Made by a program: the position numbers and the translations under genes. Below the pieces are notes generated by a model. It worked only from the letters and a program-made list of their open reading frames with translations. It made no database searches and was not told the origin of the DNA. This document shows, one piece after another, positions 1-6,430 of a stretch of 9,626 nucleotides of DNA (within the stretch, counting starts at the first letter, position 1; every line of letters starts with the position of its first letter). The stretch spans positions 1 through 9,626 of the forward strand of contig JAUXAK010000019.1 of the NCBI GenBank assembly GCA_030619955.1. The letters are read 5' to 3'. The stretch is from an archaeon. GTDB taxonomy: Archaea; Nanobdellota; Nanobdellia; Pacearchaeales; UBA284.

Positions 1-14
1 TTATTTCTAGCCAT
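1..14 (-). CDS. Possible start of a divergent gene, cut by the window edge
   Basis: A minus-strand ATG at 14-12 is followed by GCT AGA AAT and runs off the window, giving Met-Ala-Arg-Asn. A GGAG Shine-Dalgarno match lies at 22-19, four bases before the ATG. TATA-like stretches on the minus strand lie further upstream at about 38-46 and 71-85. The layout would fit a divergent gene sharing the intergenic region with the gene at 285. With four codons visible, the product cannot be named and the start could be chance. Confidence 0.3.
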
Positions 15-284
15 ATTTCTCCAAAATATCAAAAAAATTTAAAATATTCATAAAATATCTACAAAATACATAAAATATTTATATCTTACTTCTTTTTTTG
101 TTGTAACAATTTAATGACGAGAAAGGTATTTATATTTTAAATAGTTTTCTAAAATTCAAAAATCAAGGAAAATCAAGAAAAACCAAGAAAATATTTAAAA
201 ATACAAAAAACAATAAGATAAACAGAATAAATAATAAAATATAACAAACCAAAACAAAAAACAATAAAATAATAAAACAATAAA
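15..284. other. Long AT-rich intergenic region with possible divergent promoters
   Basis: No gene is visible in these 270 bases. There are several TATA-like stretches, including about 126-143 and 189-204 on the plus strand. A 10-base direct repeat CATAAAATAT occurs at 49-58 and 69-78, and a separate set of three 10-base tandem repeats at 161-190. From about 200 to 284 the plus strand is almost only A, C and T with very few G, so a leader made from it would be nearly unstructured. There is no Shine-Dalgarno sequence before the ATG at 285. Confidence 0.5.
161..190 (+). repeat. Three tandem 10-bp repeats
   Basis: The units AATCAAGGAA, AATCAAGAAA and AACCAAGAAA follow one another without gaps, each differing from its neighbour by one base. 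The period is one helical turn. They lie just upstream of the TATA-like AAATATTTAAAAATA at about 189-203, a position where an activator could bind. The role is unknown, and simple A-rich drift remains possible. Confidence 0.5.
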
Positions 285-776
285 ATGCCTTTCAAAAAAA
301 AGAGGAAAATACCAAAGCCTCCTGCTCATTTTTTTCCAAAACTTAAAAAAATGAAAATAGAAAAGCCAGGAATGGGAATGGAACTTCCTGAGCTGCCAGA
401 AATGGAGCTTCCTGAAGAAACTGAACAGCTGCCAAGAAAATTACCAGAAAAATTAACAAGGGAAGCAGGCAAAGAATATGAGAATAAGATAATAAAATCA
501 AGCAGATCTTTCAAATCTCTCAGACCTCTTGGTATTGCTGTTGCAAGTTCTGCTGATAGCAAAGGTTTATTTATCAAGGTTGAAAAATTTAAAGAGATTC
601 TTGCTAGCATTGACATGATAGAGAAAAAAACAAAAGAAATTGAAACAGTGATTAAAAAATTAAGAGAAATTCGTTCTAAAGAAGAATATGAAATAGAAGA
701 ATGGGAAAAACAGCTTTCAGAAATAAAGGCAAGACTTCAGTTAATAGAAAAAAATCTTGAAAAAGTTGAAGGTTAA
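285..776 (+). CDS. Coiled-coil protein of unknown function, 163 aa
   Basis: I do not recognise a named family. Residues 1-30 are strongly basic and proline-containing (MPFKKKRKIPKPP). Residues 33-60 are a Leu-Pro-Glu rich linker with repeated ELPE units. From about residue 95 to the end the protein is one charged helix with regular hydrophobic spacing, beginning IKVEKFKEI and rich in Glu and Lys, which predicts a coiled coil. The general form, a basic or proline-rich head with a C-terminal Glu/Lys helix, is common among uncharacterised DPANN proteins, from memory. There is no signal peptide or membrane segment. The stop codon overlaps the ATG at 776 (TAATG), so the next gene is probably translated by coupling. 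A purine-rich GAAGG just before that overlap could serve as its ribosome binding site. Confidence 0.7.
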   Translation: MPFKKKRKIPKPPAHFFPKLKKMKIEKPGMGMELPELPEMELPEETEQLPRKLPEKLTREAGKEYENKIIKSSRSFKSLRPLGIAVASSADSKGLFIKVEKFKEILASIDMIEKKTKEIETVIKKLREIRSKEEYEIEEWEKQLSEIKARLQLIEKNLEKVEG

Positions 777-1199
777 TGAGTAAAATAGAAGATATGGGAT
801 ATAACCTCCAAAGCAAATCAAAAGTTAATCTCATTAAAAATCAAGATGATTTATACAAGAATTGCAAGAGCAGAAGCAGATAGTGCAAAAAAAGCAGCTA
901 TAGAAGCAGAATCATCTATAGTAGCTTCAAAAAATATTTCTTTAAAACTTAACAAATTTAGCAGAGAAAAAAATAAAACTTTAGCTATTACAAAAACAAT
1001 TAAGGAAATTTATACTGAGCTAGATAACATAAAATCAATGCTTCCTGAAATAGAAAAAAAACCAAGAAAAGAAAAATCAACAGAAAGAGAAGAAAGAAAA
1101 GGTAAGAGGAAAGGGGAAAGAAAAATAGAAGAAAAGGAAAAAACAAAATATGAACAAGAGCTAGAGTCTTTAAAAGAAAAAATATCTTCTTTGAGTTGA
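776..1199 (+). pseudogene. Second coiled-coil gene of the pair, apparently split by a 1-base frameshift
   Basis: An ATG at 776-778 overlaps the previous stop and opens a frame reading MSKIEDMGYNLQSKSKVNLI, which ends at TAG 881-883. A second frame is open from 789 and has its first ATG at 846; it encodes a 117-aa lysine- and glutamate-rich helical protein (MIYTRIARAEADSAKK and onward, ending at TGA 1197-1199). The ATG at 846 has no Shine-Dalgarno sequence, whereas 776 has translational coupling. Removing one A from the AAAAA run at 836-840 joins both frames into about 140 residues reading VNLIKIKMIYTRIARAEAD across the join. I infer one original gene with a homopolymer indel, which could be a real mutation, a programmed shift or a sequencing error. 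The alternative is an intact 117-aa gene from 846. The product is a predicted coiled coil of unknown function. Confidence 0.55.
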
Positions 1200-1207
1200 G
1201 TTGCATA

Positions 1208-1254
1208 AATAATAAGCTAAGAAGAGAATTTATATCATTTAACTTCTTATTATT
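1208..1254. terminator. Inverted repeat between convergent genes
   Basis: AATAATAAG at 1208-1216 and CTTATTATT at 1246-1254 are perfect 9-base inverted complements separated by 29 bases, in the short space between a plus-strand and a minus-strand gene end. It could act as a transcription end point for both. The arms are AT-only apart from one G/C pair, so the structure would be weak and chance is possible. Confidence 0.25.
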
Positions 1255-1269
1255 AAAGTCTGCCTATTG

Positions 1270-1770
1270 TTATCTTTTACCTTCTAAAGCAAGAAAAGAT
1301 TTTATTTGGGCTATAGATTCATCAACTTCAGCTCCAAGCTGGTCTTCATAAGCCTCAATTCTTGTCTTTATGATATATTTATCATAAACTCCTCTTAAGA
1401 ATTTTGTTAGGGGATTAGACTCCCACTTATGTTCATAATCTCTTTCAAGATAAGAACCTATTTTAATTTCAATTTCACCTTTATCCCTTTTAATTTTAAC
1501 ACCCTCTTGCATTAGCTCAACAGCAGCCATGCCAGTAACCTTGATTGTCACTTTAATCCTGAACCTGAAATAATCACTAATTTTCCTCAAACAAAGCCAG
1601 GCTATATCAATGTCTTTTCCAGCAGCTTTAATTTTCTCACTATATTTCTGTTCTATAACAGCATATTCATAACCTGAAAAAAAATCATAAATAAATTTAT
1701 AAACATCTTTAAAATCAAAAATTCCAGCATGCACAACTTTCCCTTCATAAACAGGACTTATTTCTGCCAT
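1270..1770 (-). CDS. Conserved-looking soluble protein of unknown function, 166 aa
   Basis: I do not recognise a named family. The protein is a mixed alpha/beta sequence with no signal peptide or membrane span. It opens with a beta-strand and helix unit (VYEGKVVHAGIFDFKDVYKF), has two predicted beta strands around residues 66-80 (YFRFRIKVTIKVTG) and 92-107 (KIKRDKGEIEIKIGSYL), and ends in a helical segment (residues 121-163) rich in aromatic and charged residues. The start is supported by a purine-rich AAGG about nine bases upstream of the ATG and a minus-strand TATA-like ATTTAAATAC at 1820-1811. It is divergently transcribed from the thermosome gene across about 157 bases. Regular alternation and balanced composition suggest a real, selected gene. 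It resembles proteins I recall from Woesearchaeota-type genomes, but I cannot assign a function. Confidence 0.75.
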   Translation of the reverse strand: MAEISPVYEGKVVHAGIFDFKDVYKFIYDFFSGYEYAVIEQKYSEKIKAAGKDIDIAWLCLRKISDYFRFRIKVTIKVTGMAAVELMQEGVKIKRDKGEIEIKIGSYLERDYEHKWESNPLTKFLRGVYDKYIIKTRIEAYEDQLGAEVDESIAQIKSFLALEGKR

Positions 1771-1810
1771 CTTTTTCCTTTTTATTAATTATTTATTAAT
1801 TTAGAAATTA

Positions 1811-1820
1811 GTATTTAAAT
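1811..1820 (-). promoter_or_regulatory. TATA box for the 166-aa protein gene
   Basis: On the minus strand this reads ATTTAAATAC. Its centre is about 45 bases upstream of the ATG at 1770, giving a predicted start site near 1790 and a leader of about 20 bases that includes the AAGG motif. Confidence 0.5.
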
Positions 1821-1868
1821 ATGTTTTGAAGTGTTTGTATTGATGTACAAAAAATTAATCATACAAAA

Positions 1869-1878
1869 ATTTATAAAT
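1869..1878 (+). promoter_or_regulatory. TATA box for the thermosome gene
   Basis: ATTTATAAAT is a near-consensus archaeal TATA box. Transcription would begin near 1900, giving a leader of about 28 bases that contains AGGGG at 1911-1915, a plausible Shine-Dalgarno match lying 12 bases before the ATG. Confidence 0.65.
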
Positions 1879-1927
1879 CCTGAAGAATAGTAAAAAAACT
1901 GAGAAAGTTAAGGGGAAATAATAAAAA

Positions 1928-3592
1928 ATGCCAGAAAAACAACCTATTTTTATATTGCCTGAAAATATACAGAGAGTTATGGGAAAAGATGCTCAAAGAA
2001 ACAATATTTTGGCAGCTCGTTTAGTAGCTGATGCTATAAAAACAACTCTTGGTCCTAAAGGCATGGACAAGATGTTAGTTGATTCTATTGGCGATATAAC
2101 AATAACAAATGATGGTGTTACTATACTTGATGAAATGGAAATAGAACATCCTGCTGCTAAGATGATGGTTGAAGTTGCTAAAACACAGGAAGATGAAGTT
2201 GGTGATGGCACAACAACTGCTGTTATTTTTGCAGGAAAACTTCTTGAAAATGCTGAAAAGCTTCTTGATGAAAAAATTCACCCTACTGTCATAGCAAGAG
2301 GATATAGAATAGCTTCTGAAAAAGCACATGAAATTGCAAAAGAAATTTCCTTAAAAATTTCACCTGAACAGCAGGATTTGTTAAGGCAAATTGTAATGAC
2401 TGCAATGACTGGAAAAGGTGCAGAAGCTGCAAAAGAAAAACTTGCTGACATTGTTGTTAATGCAATAATGCAGGTTATGGAAAAAAGCGAAGGAAGAGAA
2501 GGAAGTGGCGAAAGAAAAATTTTTGTTGATAAAGCAAATATCAAGTTAGAAAAGAAAAAAGGTGATGGTATTGAAGATACTGAGTTAATAAGCGGCATTG
2601 TAATTGATAAAGAAAAAGTAAGTATAGATATGCCCTCTCAAGTCAGAGAAGCAAAAATTGCTTTAATAGACACTGCTCTTGAATTAAAGAGTCCTGAAAC
2701 AGATACAAAAATTCAGATTACAGCTCCTGAACAACTTCAAGCTTTTGTTAATCAAGAGGAAAAAATATTACAAGAAATGGTTAATAAAATAAAAGAGAGC
2801 AATACAAATGTTATTCTATGCCAAAAGGGAATTGATGACTTAGCTCAGTATTATCTAGCAAAAGAAAATATTCTTGCTATAAGAAGAATAAAAAAATCTG
2901 ATATGGAGCTGCTTGCAAAAGCAACAGGAGCTAAAATCATAAACAATTTAAATGAATTAACTGAAAATGATTTAGGTAATGCAGCCCTTGTCAAAGAAGT
3001 TAAACAAGGTGCTGAAGGAGAAGGAATGATATATGTTACTGGATGTAAAAATCCTAAAGCCCTTACGATTTTAATTCGAGGAGGAACAGAACATGTGATA
3101 GATGAGCTTGAAAGAGCTATAAAAGATGGCATCGGAGATGTTTCTATAGCTTTAGAAAAAGGTTTGGTTGTTGCAGGTGGCGGAGCTTTTGAAATTGAGC
3201 TGGCTAAAAGACTTAGAGCTTTTTCACATGGAATTAAAGGCAGAGAACAGCTTGCAGTAAATTTCTTTGCAGATTCTCTTGAAGTGATTCCAAAAACACT
3301 AGCTGAAAATGCAGGATTAGATCCCATAGATGTTTTAACAGAATTAAAAGCAAGACATGATAATAATGAATTAACAGCTGGACTCAATATAGGTGCTTCA
3401 CAGCAAATTTGTGATGTTCTTAAAGAAGGGATTATAGAACCTCTTGAAATAAAAAATCAAGCGCTGAAGAGTGCAAGTGAAGTAACAACAATGATCTTAA
3501 GAATTGATGATGTTATTGCATCAAGCAAAACAAGCGGGGCAGGAGCAGGGGGAATGCCTCCTGGAGGCATGGGTATGCCACCTGAATATTAA
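1928..3592 (+). CDS. Thermosome subunit (group II chaperonin), 554 aa
   Basis: This is the archaeal CCT/TriC-type chaperonin, a cytosolic two-ring ATP-driven machine that encloses and folds proteins. Family signatures are present in order. TLGPKGMDKMLVD (residues 40-52) binds nucleotide phosphate, and NDGVTILDEM (61-70) and GDGTTTAV (92-99) carry the conserved aspartates D62 and D93. The apical domain spans roughly 210-375. ILIRGGTEHVIDE (381-393) leads to the conserved D400, which matches the ATP-hydrolysing aspartate of group II chaperonins. AGGGAFEIEL (416-425) is the usual GGGA nucleotide-site motif with Pro replaced by Ala in front and Phe after it. The C-terminus is a Gly-Met rich tail (GGMPPGGMGMPPEY), also typical. 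Length is normal. It stands alone with its own promoter. Only one subunit gene is visible here, so homo- or hetero-oligomer cannot be decided. Confidence 0.98.
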   Translation: MPEKQPIFILPENIQRVMGKDAQRNNILAARLVADAIKTTLGPKGMDKMLVDSIGDITITNDGVTILDEMEIEHPAAKMMVEVAKTQEDEVGDGTTTAVIFAGKLLENAEKLLDEKIHPTVIARGYRIASEKAHEIAKEISLKISPEQQDLLRQIVMTAMTGKGAEAAKEKLADIVVNAIMQVMEKSEGREGSGERKIFVDKANIKLEKKKGDGIEDTELISGIVIDKEKVSIDMPSQVREAKIALIDTALELKSPETDTKIQITAPEQLQAFVNQEEKILQEMVNKIKESNTNVILCQKGIDDLAQYYLAKENILAIRRIKKSDMELLAKATGAKIINNLNELTENDLGNAALVKEVKQGAEGEGMIYVTGCKNPKALTILIRGGTEHVIDELERAIKDGIGDVSIALEKGLVVAGGGAFEIELAKRLRAFSHGIKGREQLAVNFFADSLEVIPKTLAENAGLDPIDVLTELKARHDNNELTAGLNIGASQQICDVLKEGIIEPLEIKNQALKSASEVTTMILRIDDVIASSKTSGAGAGGMPPGGMGMPPEY

Positions 3593-3698
3593 CAGAATTG
3601 ACCTGAACATTATTAATAACTAAGACCATATTATAAAAAATAATCTTTCTTCTATAAAAAATAAAAAACAAAACAGCAAAAAAAAACAAAAAAGAAAA

Positions 3699-3708
3699 AT
3701 ATTTAAAA
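3699..3708 (+). promoter_or_regulatory. TATA box for the small membrane protein gene
   Basis: The AATATTTAAA core lies about 62 bases upstream of the ATG at 3765. The predicted start near 3730 would leave a purine-rich leader of about 35 bases containing GGGGAG at 3747-3752, a reasonable ribosome binding site. Confidence 0.45.
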
Positions 3709-3764
3709 CAAATTTTCTTTTAAACAGAAAAGAAAAAAGAGAAAAGGGGAGAAGAAAAAGAAAA

Positions 3765-4055
3765 ATGTACACTTTTATTCCAGGTTTTTTTATAAGTTTA
3801 ATTGCAGCCACAATTCACAGAAAGGAAAAATTTCCCTCTATTCAAAAAATTCCTTCCATTTTAATAAAAATTCATAAAAGATATTTGCATTTGCATCATT
3901 GGATTATTTGTTCATTCCTTATATTGCTCCTTTTTGTTCCAGGCTTTCTTGATTCCCAATTTTTATTGGGAATTCTTCTTGGACTTACAATTGACGGCTT
4001 GTTTTATAGAGACAGATTTAAAATACTTAAAAAAATAAAAAAGAAGAAAAAATAA
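3765..4055 (+). CDS. Small histidine-rich membrane protein, 96 aa
   Basis: I do not recognise a named family with certainty. The sequence predicts two or three membrane helices: residues 2-16 (YTFIPGFFISLIAAT), 46-61 and 66-81. Between the first two lies a loop with a histidine cluster, KIHKRYLHLHHW (residues 35-46), and the last helix contains an aspartate in GLTIDGLFYRDRF (73-85). The C-terminus is a poly-lysine tail, which would face the cytoplasm by the positive-inside rule. His-rich segments next to a membrane aspartate can bind metal or form a small enzyme site, but that is inference. A GGGGAG motif about 13 bases upstream supports the start. It follows the thermosome gene by 172 bases and has its own TATA-like box, so it is probably a separate transcript. 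A 7-T run at 4129-4135 probably ends it. Confidence 0.65.
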   Translation: MYTFIPGFFISLIAATIHRKEKFPSIQKIPSILIKIHKRYLHLHHWIICSFLILLLFVPGFLDSQFLLGILLGLTIDGLFYRDRFKILKKIKKKKK

Positions 4056-4128
4056 ATCTTAATGAGGATTTTATTTATAATAATTATGTAATTATATTTT
4101 AAGTAGTAAGCTATGAGATTCATTATTC

Positions 4129-4135
4129 TTTTTTT
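4129..4135 (+). terminator. Oligo-T terminator after the small membrane protein gene
   Basis: A run of seven T follows ATTC, about 74 bases beyond the stop codon. Archaeal RNA polymerase stops at oligo-T runs without needing a hairpin. It also separates this gene from the tRNA promoter just downstream. Confidence 0.45.
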
Positions 4136-4150
4136 AGAAACAAACAAATA

Positions 4151-4160
4151 AAATTTAAAT
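4151..4160 (+). promoter_or_regulatory. TATA box of tRNA-Gly
   Basis: AAATTTAAAT is centred about 29 bases upstream of the first tRNA base at 4185, as expected for an archaeal tRNA promoter with little or no leader. Confidence 0.65.
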
Positions 4161-4184
4161 AGCTTTATTCTTTTATCTTCTTAA

Positions 4185-4255
4185 GCGCCAGTGGTCCAGT
4201 GGTAAGATGCAACCCTGCCACGGTTGTGACTCGAGTTCGAATCTCGACTGGCGCA
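4185..4255 (+). tRNA. tRNA-Gly, anticodon GCC
   Basis: The sequence folds as a full cloverleaf. The acceptor stem GCGCCAG/CTGGCGC has seven perfect pairs. The D arm contains AGTGGTAA. The anticodon stem CAACC/GGTTG encloses the loop CTGCCAC, so the anticodon is GCC and reads glycine GGC/GGU codons. The T arm is TCGAG, loop TTCGAAT, CTCGA. The discriminator base is A and is followed by TCC, so CCA is added after transcription. There is no intron. The gene has its own TATA box, and the following gene begins only 37 bases later. Confidence 0.97.
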
Positions 4256-4262
4256 TCCTAAC

Positions 4263-4272
4263 TTATTTAAAC
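4263..4272 (+). promoter_or_regulatory. TATA box for a leaderless coiled-coil gene
   Basis: TTATTTAAAC is centred about 25 bases upstream of the ATG at 4293. Transcription would start at or next to the ATG itself. No Shine-Dalgarno motif lies before it, which supports a leaderless message. It lies just behind the tRNA 3' end. Confidence 0.5.
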
Positions 4273-4292
4273 TTTAGATTTTTTCTCATAAC

Positions 4293-5531
4293 ATGTTTTT
4301 TGATTTTTTCAAGAGGAAAAGACAAGAGGAAAAAAAGGAAATTGCTCTTGCTGAGCTAGAGGCATGGCTTGATAATGATGAAAATATCAAAGATATTCTT
4401 ATTAAATTTGAACAAGAAAGCAAAGCTTACTTTAGCGAAATAAATGAAAATCTTGAGAGAATAGAACAAGGCCTTTCTGAGCTTAGTTTAGTAAGCCTTT
4501 CTGAAAGAAAAGTTGATGAAAAAATTAAAGGCATTGTATTACAAAACAGAGATGTTTATGTAAAGCATGTTCAAAATTTTGTGAATGCTTTTAGGAGTCA
4601 AATACCTACGGGTTATACTCTGAATGATATTAAGAGCTTTATTGTATTTGCCTCAGCACAAATTGCTAGCTTTTCAAAACAAAGCTTTAAGAATTTTCAG
4701 ATAGCATCAGAGCTGATAGGTAAAGAAATAGAGTCTGTTGTTAATGAAATTCAAAAAACTAATAGCTTAGTTATTAAAATACAGAAAGTTGACAAAGAAA
4801 AAGTTAAGGTAATTGAAATAATAAAACAATGCTTAAAGAACTTAGATGAAAAAGAAAAAGTAATTTCTAATATAAAAGCTGATTTTAAGAAAAGTCAGGA
4901 AGAAATAGGGGATATTGATAAAAAAATAAAAGAAATTGAAAAAAAGAATCAAGAGATTATACATGGCGATGAATGGAAAAAAAGACAAAAGTTGATAGAA
5001 AATCTTAACTCGTTGAGCGAAGAGATTGAAAAAAACAATAATAAACTAAAAATGCTTTTTTTGTCAATAGAAAAAGCATTCAAAAAATGGGCTTGGAAAG
5101 AAAAAAATAGCAAAATTCTGGATTATCTTGAAAATCCTCTTGCAGCAGTTAAAAAAGATGAAAATGAAATAATTAACATTCTGGAAAATATTGGTAACGC
5201 TGTAAAAGAAAATGAATTAGACTTAGATGAAAAGAGAAAAAGTCAAACATTAAAAAATATTCCGTTGATTAGCAAAGAAAAATTAGCTGAGTTTATTGAT
5301 AAAGATAACAGATTAAAAAACCAAATTCAGGAATGCAAGTTTGAACTTAGTAAAATTAAAACAAGGCTTATCAGCTTTGATGCTTTAATCGACAGAAAAA
5401 ATGAAATTGATGGAGAAATTTTAAAATTTGTAAAGAGGAAAAAGATTTTTGAGCAAGAGATTCTGGACAGGATAGATGAAATTAAAGGTCTTCTGAAAGT
5501 TATTAATCCTTTGATTGTGTTGAAAGTTTGA
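4293..5531 (+). CDS. Large coiled-coil protein of unknown function, 412 aa
   Basis: I do not recognise a named family. The protein is nearly all helical, with Lys/Glu-rich heptad-like stretches at about residues 30-65, 165-270 and 335-405. A less charged segment at about 85-160 (containing YTLNDIKSFIVFASAQIAS) may be a compact helical domain. A short segment WAWKEKNSKILDYLENP (266-282) separates the second and third coils. There is no Walker motif, signal peptide or membrane span. The start MFFDFFKRKRQEEKK is hydrophobic then basic, like an amphipathic membrane- or partner-binding tip. It could be a cytoskeletal or scaffold-like protein or an SMC-like accessory without an ATPase; this is inference from shape only. 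Its gene sits directly behind tRNA-Gly with an apparently leaderless promoter and is followed by T-rich tracts. Confidence 0.75.
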   Translation: MFFDFFKRKRQEEKKEIALAELEAWLDNDENIKDILIKFEQESKAYFSEINENLERIEQGLSELSLVSLSERKVDEKIKGIVLQNRDVYVKHVQNFVNAFRSQIPTGYTLNDIKSFIVFASAQIASFSKQSFKNFQIASELIGKEIESVVNEIQKTNSLVIKIQKVDKEKVKVIEIIKQCLKNLDEKEKVISNIKADFKKSQEEIGDIDKKIKEIEKKNQEIIHGDEWKKRQKLIENLNSLSEEIEKNNNKLKMLFLSIEKAFKKWAWKEKNSKILDYLENPLAAVKKDENEIINILENIGNAVKENELDLDEKRKSQTLKNIPLISKEKLAEFIDKDNRLKNQIQECKFELSKIKTRLISFDALIDRKNEIDGEILKFVKRKKIFEQEILDRIDEIKGLLKVINPLIVLKV

Positions 5532-5570
5532 TTCAATGCTCAATGTCGACCTAACTTTACAGAATAATAA

Positions 5571-5588
5571 TTTTAATTTTAATTTTTT
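5571..5588 (+). terminator. T-rich terminator after the coiled-coil gene
   Basis: Three successive T runs (TTTTAA TTTTAA TTTTTT) begin 40 bases beyond the stop at 5531. This is the usual archaeal oligo-T pattern for ending transcription. Confidence 0.5.
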
Positions 5589-5630
5589 GGGTGTTTTATC
5601 GATTATAGGTACATTTTCTTCTCTATTTAT

Positions 5631-5648
5631 TATCATTTTAAAATGGTA
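5631..5648. promoter_or_regulatory. 18-bp near-palindrome upstream of the secreted protein promoter
   Basis: CATTTTAAAATG at 5634-5645 is a perfect 12-base palindrome, and two of the next three flanking pairs also match (TAT and GTA). It ends 12 bases upstream of the TATA box at 5661. A dimeric regulator could bind here as an activator or could interfere with TFB loading. In such AT-rich DNA a chance palindrome cannot be excluded. Confidence 0.35.
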
Positions 5649-5660
5649 TTAAATAGAAAG

Positions 5661-5670
5661 ATTTAAAAAT
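5661..5670 (+). promoter_or_regulatory. TATA box for the secreted protein gene
   Basis: ATTTAAAAAT is centred about 26 bases upstream of the ATG at 5691, so the message would begin at the start codon. No Shine-Dalgarno motif lies before 5691. This spacing favours 5691 over the in-frame ATG at 5703. Confidence 0.55.
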
Positions 5671-5690
5671 ATAGTTTTCTTGAAATATGT

Positions 5691-6416
5691 ATGAGACAAA
5701 AAATGAAAATAAAAAAAATTGCAAAAGATGTCATTCGTGGAATCTATGACACTGTCAAAGCAGTAGTTTACATAGCACCTTTTTGGTTGCCAACAGCATT
5801 AGAAGCAAAAGCATTTGATTTACAAGCAACAAAAGAAACTATATTGAAGGAATATGAAAATGCTGCATGGATAAAATTCAGTAAAGAAAAATATGATGCC
5901 TATACAGGAATGATTTCAGATCTTGGAAACAGTTATCATTTTAATATTGGAGTGAATAGTACAAATGGAGAAGAGCATACTGTAAATGCAGCAGTTTTAG
6001 GAAAGAGACTAGGACTTGAAGTTTCAGCTGATTTTAATGGCAATAAAGCTTTAACACTTGATGGAATTGTTGCTGGAATTGGTTTAAGTGCGACAGGCAG
6101 TTTAGATGGGGGTAAAAAGACAGTAAAAGGAAGTGTTTTCAGAGCAGAGGAAATTGGTAAAGGAACTATTTATGGAAAAATAGAAGGAAACAAAGATAAT
6201 GCTAGTGCAAGTGGTTTGGGTTTCTATGTAGGACCAAAATTAGGAAACGCAACAATAATTCCTCTTGCATTTGGTTCAAAATCTTTGACTTCAGATGACT
6301 ATTCTTTCATGCCTGGAATTGTGATTTTAGGAAGAAAAGTTTCAGCTACCATAACTACAAGCACAACAGACTTTAAAGAATGGAAACCAAGCCTAAAATT
6401 CAAATATGATTTTTGA
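5691..6416 (+). CDS. Secreted beta-strand-rich, beta-barrel-like protein, 241 aa
   Basis: I do not recognise a named family. The N-terminus looks like a Sec signal peptide: a long basic region (residues 1-23), a moderately hydrophobic core AVVYIAPFWLPTAL (24-37) and a signal-peptidase-like AKA site at 39-41, giving a mature protein that begins FDLQ. A short helical part (about 46-75) follows. From residue 81 to the end the sequence is a chain of alternating, glycine-rich, amphipathic strands separated by short polar turns, for example YHFNIGVNS, RLGLEVSADF, GIGLSATGSLD, GTIYGKIEG and KVSATITTST. It ends in LKFKYDF, with a terminal Phe as in bacterial outer-membrane barrels. The fold is inferred from pattern alone. 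It forms a unit with the small gene at 6431, whose ribosome binding site overlaps its stop codon. Confidence 0.7.
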   Translation: MRQKMKIKKIAKDVIRGIYDTVKAVVYIAPFWLPTALEAKAFDLQATKETILKEYENAAWIKFSKEKYDAYTGMISDLGNSYHFNIGVNSTNGEEHTVNAAVLGKRLGLEVSADFNGNKALTLDGIVAGIGLSATGSLDGGKKTVKGSVFRAEEIGKGTIYGKIEGNKDNASASGLGFYVGPKLGNATIIPLAFGSKSLTSDDYSFMPGIVILGRKVSATITTSTTDFKEWKPSLKFKYDF

Positions 6417-6420
6417 GGAG
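6415..6420 (+). promoter_or_regulatory. Shine-Dalgarno overlapping the upstream stop
   Basis: GAGGAG shares two bases with the TGA stop of the secreted protein gene and lies 10 bases before the ATG at 6431. It is one of the two strongest ribosome binding sites in the window and shows that 6431 is the second gene of a transcript, translated after its upstream neighbour. Confidence 0.7.
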
Positions 6421-6430
6421 ATAAGAGAAA

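Noticed and set aside
2851..3387. Long open frame on the minus strand opposite the thermosome gene (178 codons)
   Set aside because: It lies wholly within the strongly supported thermosome gene. Its serine/phenylalanine/proline-rich composition is what the complement of Lys/Glu/Gly-rich coding gives.
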